A stretch of 33,585 bases of DNA from Chitinophaga pinensis (GTDB lineage Bacteria; Bacteroidota; Bacteroidia; Chitinophagales; Chitinophagaceae), in contig CAMBEI010000024.1 in the NCBI GenBank assembly GCA_945865645.1, forward strand, positions 1 through 33,585. Direction: 5' to 3'. The position numbers were made by a program, and so were the translations under genes. Positions 25,852 to 33,076 of this stretch are shown here, piece after piece. Numbering within the stretch: the first letter of the stretch is position 1; each line of letters starts with the position of its first letter. The notes under the pieces are model-generated. The model made no database searches. It was not told the DNA's origin and saw only the letters and a program-made list of their open reading frames with translations.

Positions 25852-26595
25852 TTAAATAGCTTTTGCCTCCTCGTGCAACAACCTTACTAATTCTTCTGGC
25901 TTATCGGCCGAAACTATTTTTACCCCCGCTTTTGGTGGAGGGAGTTCAAATGAAGTAATTTGGGTAAGTGTTTCAAAAGCAATAGGCTCTAGCACTATAA
26001 GTGGCTTACTCCTTGCACCCATAATGCCTTTCATGTTTGGTATGCGTTGTTCAGCCATACCCTTTTGGCAGCTAACTACTAGGGGTACCCTAATTTTGCA
26101 GGTTTCTTCGCCTCCTTCAATTTCTCTTACCACAATGGCATTACTACCTTCTAAATTAAATTTAGCAGCGTAAGAAATAAATGGAAGATCTAGTATTTCG
26201 GCCACCATGCCTCCAATAGACGAACCGTTGTAATCGATGGTTTCTTTACCAGTAAAAATTAGATCATATTGTCCTTTTTTAGCTACAGCTGCTATTTGCG
26301 AAGCAATAAAAAAACTGTCGTCGCTGTTTGCATCAACGCGAATAGCCTCATCACTTCCTAGGGCAAGGGCTTTACGTATAATAGAATCGTAATCTGCAGT
26401 ACCAACTGTTATTAAATGTACAACCGAATTAGGGTCGGCTTCTTTTAACTCAATGGCTCTTACCAAAGCATACCACTCGTCGTAGGGGTTAATAATCCAT
26501 TGTACACCTTCGGCTGCTAATTTCGTATTGTTATCAACGAAGGCTATTTTTGCCGTAGTATCAGGCGTTTTACTAATACAAACTAAAATCTTCAT
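25852..26595 (-). CDS. etfB: electron transfer flavoprotein beta subunit
   Basis: Partner of EtfA that binds AMP and supports the FAD domain. 247 residues: MKILVCISKTPDTTAKIAF at the start, NPYDEWYALVRAIELKE, IRKALALGSDEAIRVD, and the signature segment VVREIEGGEETCKIRVPLVVSCQKG, then LPPPKAGVKIV near the C-terminus, which wraps around EtfA. Transcribed ahead of etfA. A TATCTTTG element lies 45 bases upstream. No acyl-CoA dehydrogenase or ETF-quinone oxidoreductase gene is in this window. Confidence 0.97.
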   Translation of the reverse strand: MKILVCISKTPDTTAKIAFVDNNTKLAAEGVQWIINPYDEWYALVRAIELKEADPNSVVHLITVGTADYDSIIRKALALGSDEAIRVDANSDDSFFIASQIAAVAKKGQYDLIFTGKETIDYNGSSIGGMVAEILDLPFISYAAKFNLEGSNAIVVREIEGGEETCKIRVPLVVSCQKGMAEQRIPNMKGIMGARSKPLIVLEPIAFETLTQITSFELPPPKAGVKIVSADKPEELVRLLHEEAKAI

Positions 26596-26640
26596 ATGCT
26601 ATTTTTAAAATACTTAAATAAGTTGTTTATGCAACTAATA

Positions 26641-26648
26641 CAAAGATA
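26641..26648 (-). promoter_or_regulatory. candidate -7 element of etfB
   Basis: TATCTTTG on the minus strand, exact TANNTTTG match, 45 bases before the etfB ATG. No TTG at the expected -33 distance. Confidence 0.4.
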
Positions 26649-26697
26649 AGAGAAGAATGGCTAATTTTAAATAAAAAAAGGAAATAATTATTGAGTT

Positions 26698-27009
26698 ATG
26701 AGCAGGATAGAAAAATTACTTGAATACATGAAAATATCTGGCAAGGATAGTTTTCTTCAGCATGCACTGGCGCTAGAATACATAAAAATAGATCAGGATG
26801 AGGAGGCGCGGAAATTGTTTAATGAAATTCTGCTGCGCGAACCCACTTATATTGGATCTTATTATCATTTAGGGAAGTTATTAGAGCGGGTTGGCGACTT
26901 TGATAAAGCAATTAGGATATATAAAAGAGGCATGGAAGAAGCTAAAAAAGCAAACGATCATCATACACATATGGAGTTACAGGGGGCTTTAGAGGATATT
27001 GAAGAATAA
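26698..27009 (+). CDS. small tetratricopeptide repeat protein
   Basis: 103 residues, soluble, built from about two TPR units: FLQHALALEYIKIDQDEEARKLFNEIL (A-helix/B-helix, then LREPTY) and GSYYHLGKLLERVGDFDKAI with RIYKRGMEEAKK, ending LQGALEDIEE. Short single-domain TPR proteins like this are common in Bacteroidota and presumably bind a partner protein. It is divergent from etfB and 125 bases before tilS in the same direction; co-transcription is possible but not shown. Confidence 0.82.
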   Translation: MSRIEKLLEYMKISGKDSFLQHALALEYIKIDQDEEARKLFNEILLREPTYIGSYYHLGKLLERVGDFDKAIRIYKRGMEEAKKANDHHTHMELQGALEDIEE

Positions 27010-27134
27010 GATAATAATAATTTTTTTTATATTTTGAAGTGCGGGCATTTGTGTTTTATTTAGTTTTATAGCCACAACATGCTTGTACTTAAAACAACAA
27101 CTGATATTTATATAAGCGTAGATTCAAACACAAG

Positions 27135-28511
27135 ATGAACCTTTTAAAAGAATTTAATCAGTACATTAAAGAACAAAATCTTTTTCAACATAAAGATAAA
27201 CTAATACTAGCCGTTAGTGGGGGAGTAGATTCTGTTGTGTTATGCCATCTTTGTAAACAGGCTAACTTTAATTTTATTATAGCACATTGTAATTTTCAAT
27301 TACGTAATAAAGAAAGTGAACGAGATGAAATATTTGTAAAAACACTTGGCGAAAAATATGATGTAGAAGTGATGATAAAAATTTTTGATACAAATAAATA
27401 TGCCAAAGATAATAAAATTAGCATCCAGTTAGCTGCAAGGGAATTGCGCTACAAATGGTTTGATGAGCTTTTGCATAAAATTAAAAAAGACTCAAATCCT
27501 GAACTTATCAACTGCCCGCAGCCTGCTGCTAACTGGATTTTAACCGCTCATCATGCTAACGACAATATAGAAACCCTACTGATGAATTTCTTTAAAGGAA
27601 CTGGCATTAGTGGTCTACATGGAATTTTACCAAAACAGGCAAACCTCATTCGCCCATTACTTTTTGCTAAAAAAGAAGCATTAGCTGAATTTGCACTTGC
27701 TAATAATTTATATTTTGTATTAGACTCTTCCAACAATTTAGATAAGTACACCCGAAATTATTTTAGAAATAAACTTATACCCGATCTAAAAAAAGCATAT
27801 CCACAGGTAGAAAATAATCTACTTAATAACATTAATCGGTTTAGTGAAATTGAATTGCTGTATAAACAGTCTATTGAACTTAACAAAAAGAAACTACTGC
27901 AGCCCAAGGGGAATGAAATCCATATTCCTATATTAAAGCTGGTTGCCACAAAACCATTACATACCCTCTTGTACGAAATTATTAAAGACTATAATTTTAC
28001 CCCAAACCAAACAGATGAAGTAGCTGGATTACTAAAAAGTGAAACGGGCAAATATATTCAGTCTGCCACACACCGGATCTTTAAAAACCGTAATTGGATT
28101 GTGATTGCACCAAAAAATACAGATCATGCTCAACATATTTTGATAGAAAAAGAAGGTATTTTTTCATTCACTCTTGGCAGTATACAGGTTAACAAAGTTG
28201 ACAATATTTCGACTTCTATATCAAGCAATTTGCTTGCTGTGCAATTGAATTTAGATGAAATTAAATTTCCACTATTGCTTCGTAAAGCTAAACAAGGTGA
28301 TTATTTCTATCCACTTGGTATGATGAAAAAGAAAAAATTAAGTCGTTTTTTTACAGATCAAAAACTATCGCTGACCCAAAAAGAAAAAACTTGGGTGATA
28401 GAGATGGATAAAAAAATTATTTGGGTCGTGGGTATGCGTATTGATGAGCGATTTAAAATTGAATATAATACAAAAAAATTATTGCAGCTAATATTAATCG
28501 TTACCGAATAA
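27135..28511 (+). CDS. tilS: tRNA(Ile)-lysidine synthase
   Basis: Essential enzyme that joins lysine to C34 of the CAU-anticodon isoleucine tRNA, switching both charging and decoding. 458 residues. The N-terminal PP-loop ATPase has LAVSGGVDSVVL (SGGxDS at 28-33), FIIAHCNFQLR, QLAARELRYKWFDEL, LTAHHANDNIETLLMNFFKG and GISGLHGILP. Central and C-terminal tRNA-binding domains follow (RKAKQGDYFYPLGMMKKKKL, then WVVGMRIDERFKI). Its last 18 bases overlap the 3' end of the convergent rhomboid gene. Confidence 0.96.
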   Translation: MNLLKEFNQYIKEQNLFQHKDKLILAVSGGVDSVVLCHLCKQANFNFIIAHCNFQLRNKESERDEIFVKTLGEKYDVEVMIKIFDTNKYAKDNKISIQLAARELRYKWFDELLHKIKKDSNPELINCPQPAANWILTAHHANDNIETLLMNFFKGTGISGLHGILPKQANLIRPLLFAKKEALAEFALANNLYFVLDSSNNLDKYTRNYFRNKLIPDLKKAYPQVENNLLNNINRFSEIELLYKQSIELNKKKLLQPKGNEIHIPILKLVATKPLHTLLYEIIKDYNFTPNQTDEVAGLLKSETGKYIQSATHRIFKNRNWIVIAPKNTDHAQHILIEKEGIFSFTLGSIQVNKVDNISTSISSNLLAVQLNLDEIKFPLLLRKAKQGDYFYPLGMMKKKKLSRFFTDQKLSLTQKEKTWVIEMDKKIIWVVGMRIDERFKIEYNTKKLLQLILIVTE

Positions 28512-29147
28512 GCTGGGGTGCTGCAGCTCTTCAATAATGTGTGTAAATAAGGAAGGTTGCAAATATGCAATTAAAGTAAGGGTAAAAGCCAAACCAAATA
28601 AAGAGCCCCAAAGATGAGCGTCATGATTTACATTGTCGGCATTTTTTTTACCCATATACACACAGTAAAAAATATACAAAATGGCATATACCGCCGCTGA
28701 AATTTTTAATGCGCCATAAATATAAATGGAACTCCAGGGGCTAAAAATAATGGTAGCAAAAATAACAGCAGATACTGCACCAGAAGCGCCTAAAGAGCGA
28801 TATTGATAGTCGTCTTTATGTTTAATATAACTGGGAATATCCGAAATAATTAGTCCTAAAAAATACAAAGCGAGGTACGAAAATTGTCCCCCTAGGCCAT
28901 TGTAATTAAAGTACAACTCCAGATTACGGCCAAAAAAGAAAAGGGTAAACATGTTAAAAATAAGGTGCATGTAATCGGCATGCAAAAAACCAGATGTAAC
29001 AAAACGTAGGTATTGATTTTCTCGTGCAACCCGGTAGGGCCACATAATGGTTTTGTCGACCATTTCTCTATTTGAAAAACCAATAAAAGAAAAAATTACG
29101 TTGGCAATAATTAAGCCAATGGTTATCGGGAACTCCTGGAAATTCAT
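28494..29147 (-). CDS. rhomboid family intramembrane serine protease
   Basis: 217 residues, about six membrane helices. Catalytic Ser122 in LGASGAVSAV and catalytic His178 in NHDAHLWGSLFG; the oxyanion-supporting HxxxN is His61/Asn65 in YMHLIFNMFTLF. This is the core six-helix form without extra domains. Substrates are single-pass membrane proteins cut within the bilayer; none can be named. The 3' end overlaps tilS tail to tail by 18 bases, which would give overlapping antisense 3' ends. rlmH lies 35 bases upstream on the same strand, so rlmH-rhomboid are probably one transcript. Confidence 0.93.
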   Translation of the reverse strand: MNFQEFPITIGLIIANVIFSFIGFSNREMVDKTIMWPYRVARENQYLRFVTSGFLHADYMHLIFNMFTLFFFGRNLELYFNYNGLGGQFSYLALYFLGLIISDIPSYIKHKDDYQYRSLGASGAVSAVIFATIIFSPWSSIYIYGALKISAAVYAILYIFYCVYMGKKNADNVNHDAHLWGSLFGLAFTLTLIAYLQPSLFTHIIEELQHPSLFGND

Positions 29148-29182
29148 ATACGTTTATTAAGTCCTAAATTTAAAATTTTTTA

Positions 29183-29656
29183 TTAACTATGGTGATACTT
29201 TTCATTGCGGTTTATACTACAGGCTCGATATATTTGTTCGGCTAATAATAATCTTACCAATTGATGCGGAAAAACAAGTTTTGATAAACTCCAAGTATAA
29301 TTGGCTCTTTTTTTTACCACATCACTAATTCCAAATGCGCCGCCAATTAAGAAAATAATATTCTTTATACTTTCATCGGCCTTTAACTGTATCAATTTTG
29401 CTAATTCCTCGCTACTTAATATTTTTCCACTTTCATCAAGTAATATGAGATAATCATCCTTTTTCAATAATCCACTAATTATTTCACCTTCTTTTTTCTT
29501 TAAATCTATTTCACTTAAACTGGTGGCATTTTTAGGCATGGGTATAATGCTCCATTTTACAGGATAATAATTTGATATTCTGTTGGTAAATAATTGCACA
29601 CCTTCCTTTACATAGGTCTCATGGCTTTTACCAACTGACCAAAATTGAATTTTCAT
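29183..29656 (-). CDS. rlmH: 23S rRNA (pseudouridine1915-N3)-methyltransferase RlmH
   Basis: SPOUT-fold methyltransferase that modifies pseudouridine 1915 in helix 69 of 23S rRNA in assembled 70S ribosomes. 157 residues, the standard length. Motifs: MKIQFWSVGKSHETYVKEG at the start, YLILLDESGKILSSEELA, the SAM-binding knot segment IIFLIGGAFGISDVVKKRA, and SLSKLVFPHQLVRLLLAEQI with YRACSINRNEKYHH at the C-terminus. TAACTTTA, one mismatch from the -7 consensus, lies four bases before the ATG, another possible leaderless start. Confidence 0.96.
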   Translation of the reverse strand: MKIQFWSVGKSHETYVKEGVQLFTNRISNYYPVKWSIIPMPKNATSLSEIDLKKKEGEIISGLLKKDDYLILLDESGKILSSEELAKLIQLKADESIKNIIFLIGGAFGISDVVKKRANYTWSLSKLVFPHQLVRLLLAEQIYRACSINRNEKYHHS

Positions 29657-29930
29657 ACAATAAAGTTAGGATGGTTGAGGAGAAATGAAGCTATACTGTG
29701 ACTTTTATTTATTTTGGTAAGTAGTTTGCGATTAGATGGGGTTAATTTATAACCACATAGAACACTATGGATGATGCTTTGTGAGACACAAATCATGGCT
29801 GAAATAAAAACTTTGCCCTTTTTACGATTAATTTATTTCTCTTTGCTGTTTATTATAGTTTATTTGTCCATATATGTTTTTTTTAACACAACTTACTGTG
29901 TATCTTTAATTCCTTTTACTTTCATTTATA

Positions 29931-30956
29931 ATGACTCTTGCCATCGTATTAATATTTCGTAAAGCAATAAGTAATCTGAATAAATCAACTTATGCTCCAA
30001 CTAAATTAGTCAACCTAGCAGGTTGCCTAGTATTGATGACTTTAATCACTTACGCCTGTAAAAAAAGCACAGATAATGGTATAACAAATACTAGCATTAT
30101 AAAAACAACCACGTCATTTATTGATTCAGCTTACACTCCTTATAAGCCTGCAATTTCGACCAGGTGGGATGATAATTATTTTTATGTCGCAAGCGGCGGA
30201 ATACCTGCACACAATATGATGGTAGGTATAACAAACTGGCAGCAACAGGTTCCGATTCCCCAATTTTATACGGGAGCAAACAGTTGGACTATTCCTTTAC
30301 AACCTGTGTATGCAACAATACCAATGAATACAAGAACCAATTTTATGAAAGGTGCAATTGCCATTGCAGTTAATGGCATTCCTATTTTTAATGCACTCAA
30401 TAACAGAGGTGAAGATTCTTATTTAATTGGTGAATTGGATAATTGGGGTGGGCATTGTGGCAAGGGAGATGATTATCATTATCATGCCGCTCCATTGCAT
30501 CTGTCAACAATTTCAGGATTGAAACCCATTGCATTTGCTTTGGATGGATTTGCAGTGTATGGAAGTAAAGAACCGGATGGGTCTACCATGCAGTCATTAG
30601 ATACTTGTCATGGGCATATTTATAACAACGGAGTTTATCATTATCATGGAACTAGTAATTACCCTTACGTAATAGGAGCCATGAAAGGTAAAGTAACTAC
30701 TGACCCCTTAACACTTGCACCGGAAAATCAAATTTTGCCGCAGGCATTTGCATCACCATTAAGACCGGCAACAACACCTCTAGCCGGGGCTTCAATAACT
30801 GCTTTTGCTGCTACCGGAAACAATGCTTACAAATTAACTTATAAAATAGGATCAGCGTTTGGCTATATCGACTATAGATGGGATGTAACTAATAAATATA
30901 CTTTCATTTATACTAGTATAACAGGCGCTGTAACAAGTTCAAATTACCAACGATGA
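29931..30956 (+). CDS. YHYH domain-containing probable lipoprotein
   Basis: 341 residues. A hydrophobic segment (residues ~25-41) ends at TYACKK, with Cys43 as the likely lipidated residue; the n-region is long, so the true start could be later, but no better in-frame ATG is available. The YHYH domain is plain: HCGKGDDYHYHAAPLHL, FALDGFAVYGSKEPDGS, TCHGHIYNNGVYHYHGT and YPYVIGAMKGKV. This His-rich family is found in exported proteins of aquatic bacteria; function is unknown, and the clustered histidines suggest metal binding (inference). It stands alone, flanked by a 274-base gap upstream and a 260-base convergent gap downstream. The C-terminal 60 residues (after ATTPLAGASI) are a poorly conserved extension. 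Confidence 0.82.
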   Translation: MTLAIVLIFRKAISNLNKSTYAPTKLVNLAGCLVLMTLITYACKKSTDNGITNTSIIKTTTSFIDSAYTPYKPAISTRWDDNYFYVASGGIPAHNMMVGITNWQQQVPIPQFYTGANSWTIPLQPVYATIPMNTRTNFMKGAIAIAVNGIPIFNALNNRGEDSYLIGELDNWGGHCGKGDDYHYHAAPLHLSTISGLKPIAFALDGFAVYGSKEPDGSTMQSLDTCHGHIYNNGVYHYHGTSNYPYVIGAMKGKVTTDPLTLAPENQILPQAFASPLRPATTPLAGASITAFAATGNNAYKLTYKIGSAFGYIDYRWDVTNKYTFIYTSITGAVTSSNYQR

Positions 30957-31216
30957 AGATAATTATTTCTCTTTCATAATCATGTATTCTTTTAATACTC
31001 TTGGCAAATTGGTATAATACCAGGTTTCAATGTGTGAATTTTGTGCACATATGAATCTGCTTATATGATATCGTGGTTTTTTTTGCTATAACCCAGCTTA
31101 TAAATATGGTGCTGGAGTTATTTATATAAAAATTTTATGCTGAGTGCAAAATAGGGTGTAGTAAAAATTAATATACTTATATAACTTTTTTTTAATTAGT
31201 GCTTTTTTTTATTCTT
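30957..31216. other. convergent intergenic region
   Basis: No gene is seen in these 260 bases between the plus-strand YHYH gene and the minus-strand DUF3050 gene. The only structure noted is the short palindrome TGGTATAATACCA (31010-31022). Long A/T runs near 31185-31212 could take part in ending transcription from the right, but no stable stem is attached. Confidence 0.35.
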
Positions 31217-32008
31217 CTAAATATTAGCAGTAGTTTTTCTGTTCATAATTTTCCTGTGCGCGCCATCCCAAAGATTGATACGTTTTTGCAAAGAGTTAAT
31301 AGTTATTTTTTCAGCTTCTTCCCAAAAAAGCTGATTGGTTCCGCATAGGTTTGATGTCATTTGTAAAGCAAGATGACTGTGTTGATCTCCGTCAACCTCT
31401 ATGTGTCTTTCGAGGTAGTATTTAAAAATTGCAATGTTATTAGGAAAATTACGATGAATGTCATTAACCATTGATATAAACATTCCAGGGATTAGGTCTT
31501 CACGTCCAAAAGTGAAAATTGCCGATTGCAAATAATCTTTATTACTGTCAATAATTTCAAATGTAAAGTTAACAAAGTCGGATGCTTCTTTTGGAGTTTT
31601 CGAAGCAGTAAAAGCTAAGTTTAAATTCTCAGTTTTTTTTAATACGTCTAAAAAATATTCAATTTGATAAGTATCCGCCCCACATTGATGCATAGCATCA
31701 AGATACATTTCGAAATGACTTTTCCTAATGCCATTTAGGTCAAGATCTGATTCTTCACCAACAACAATTTCGTTAATAAGGTGTCTTGTATTAGCCGAGC
31801 CTTTTGGAAACCAAGGAACAGTAGTGCAAGTTAGATTTTTTTGTAGAGTTTTAAGTAAAGACATAAAGTCCCATACAGCATAAACGTGGTATTGCATAAA
31901 CACTTTTAAGTCGTCTATATCTTTAATTGCTGAATAAACTTTATGATTAATTATTTCTTGCCTTAAAGGTTCAATTACCTTTCTTATTTTCTCAATTTGT
32001 TCTGTCAT
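31217..32008 (-). CDS. DUF3050 family protein (heme-oxygenase-like fold suspected), behind blh
   Basis: 263 residues, soluble, mostly helical. I recognise the DUF3050 family from FMQYHVYAVWDFMSLLKTLQ (38-57), RHLINEIVVGEESDLDLNG (75-93), SHFEMYLDAM (97-106), TFGREDLIPGMF (166-177) and ERHIEVDGDQHSHLALQM (200-217). The last segment has Glu200, His202, Asp206, His210 and His212 on one helix; with His22, His41, Glu80, Glu85/86 and Glu100 there are enough ligands for a mono- or di-iron site like those of heme-oxygenase-like oxidases. The activity is not known. It starts 49 bases after the blh stop on the same strand, with no terminator between, so it is probably co-transcribed with the retinal-forming enzyme. 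Confidence 0.82.
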   Translation of the reverse strand: MTEQIEKIRKVIEPLRQEIINHKVYSAIKDIDDLKVFMQYHVYAVWDFMSLLKTLQKNLTCTTVPWFPKGSANTRHLINEIVVGEESDLDLNGIRKSHFEMYLDAMHQCGADTYQIEYFLDVLKKTENLNLAFTASKTPKEASDFVNFTFEIIDSNKDYLQSAIFTFGREDLIPGMFISMVNDIHRNFPNNIAIFKYYLERHIEVDGDQHSHLALQMTSNLCGTNQLFWEEAEKITINSLQKRINLWDGAHRKIMNRKTTANI

Positions 32009-32057
32009 TTTATTTTTGTAATCTTTATTTTGGTTATTTTTTTATAAAAAATAACCT

Positions 32058-32999
32058 CTAATTCAATGCTTCAGTTCGTTTTTGCCTTATAGCTCCATAC
32101 ATGTTGTACATTATTTCCATATGGGGTGCTGTAAGTACTGCCAAGCTTAAAAAAATATATCCGGCAACAGCATTTTTATTTACAAACATAAAACCAGTAA
32201 GACCAAATATTGCAATGCCGGCGAGGGCTATCAAACTGTATAGTAAAATTTGTTTTGCAATTATTGTATAAGAGATCATATTTTTATTTCTCAAGTAATT
32301 CACTATATTATTAAGCGATAACAGCGAATGCCATACAACAAAATAAAATGTAAAGCCCAGCAGCATAGGTAAATTAAAAAGAATGAAAAGAATACATGCA
32401 AAACGAACTAAAAATTCTCCGGAATCGTTATTATCAAGATTTTTATTCTTTAAAAAGTAAATAAAAGCAGCAATAAAAAACAGGATACCAGTAGCAGAAA
32501 GTATATAATATCTATTCAGGCTAATCCAATTAATAATTATCTGGTTTTCCTTGCCTGATTCAAATAACTGGTAAATTGGTTTTACATCATCAAAATGATG
32601 CAGTAAAATAACACTCAGTATTACTAACCCATATGATATTACAAATATTTTTCCTACTAGTGAGTTGGTTTTAAATTGATACAAATCTGTTTCGCCAAAA
32701 TGGTATGCAGCAAAAAAAATAAATAGTATGTTGCCGCATACCGGAAATAAAAATAATATACCAGCAAACAATACCAATCGGCCCAGGTAAACTAAAAAGA
32801 ATTTTTTTTTTGAAAATATTTTCTTGCATAAATCAGCATTTCTTGCAGCTACTAATAAATCTGCTGCACCATGGGGTACGCCAAGGAGTAAAATACCTAC
32901 AATGAAAATGAAATATTGTGTATTTGGCTGAACAGCTAGAACATAATGCTGAAATAAAAGTAACAAGAGACCCAGTAACAATAAAACAATCTTTTTCAT
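32058..32999 (-). CDS. blh: Brp/Blh family beta-carotene 15,15'-dioxygenase
   Basis: Integral membrane iron enzyme that cleaves beta-carotene into two retinals, the chromophore of the neighbouring rhodopsin. 313 residues, about eight to nine hydrophobic helices. Conserved histidines: His43 in GVPHGAADLL, His100 in AAYHFGETDLY, His224 in FVVWHSLLSL and His293 in TAPHMEIMYN. The 57-residue spacing of the first two equals that of the characterised marine Blh (His21/His78). The His expected four residues after the WHS motif is Ser here (see findings). The gene lies behind the rhodopsin gene and a strong palindromic terminator, and ahead of the DUF3050 gene. Confidence 0.92.
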   Translation of the reverse strand: MKKIVLLLLGLLLLLFQHYVLAVQPNTQYFIFIVGILLLGVPHGAADLLVAARNADLCKKIFSKKKFFLVYLGRLVLFAGILFLFPVCGNILFIFFAAYHFGETDLYQFKTNSLVGKIFVISYGLVILSVILLHHFDDVKPIYQLFESGKENQIIINWISLNRYYILSATGILFFIAAFIYFLKNKNLDNNDSGEFLVRFACILFILFNLPMLLGFTFYFVVWHSLLSLNNIVNYLRNKNMISYTIIAKQILLYSLIALAGIAIFGLTGFMFVNKNAVAGYIFLSLAVLTAPHMEIMYNMYGAIRQKRTEALN

Positions 33000-33031
33000 A
33001 GACTTTCTATATCTGGTATTTATAAGAAATT

Positions 33032-33065
33032 AAAAAGGTGTGATAAAATTTTATCACACCTTTTT
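33032..33065 (-). terminator. perfect palindromic terminator between rhodopsin and blh
   Basis: Two 17-base perfect inverted arms, AAAAAGGTGTGATAAAA and TTTTATCACACCTTTTT, with A5/T5 ends. It begins 12 bases after the rhodopsin stop on the minus strand and lies 32 bases before the blh ATG. It should stop most rhodopsin transcripts and would work in either direction. Confidence 0.85.
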
Positions 33066-33076
33066 ATTATACTCAA

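Noticed and set aside
29771..29962. A 63-codon plus-strand frame with one hydrophobic stretch ahead of the YHYH gene
   Set aside because: It overlaps the YHYH start, has no recognised family, and hydrophobic translations are common in T-rich DNA. No start signals support it.
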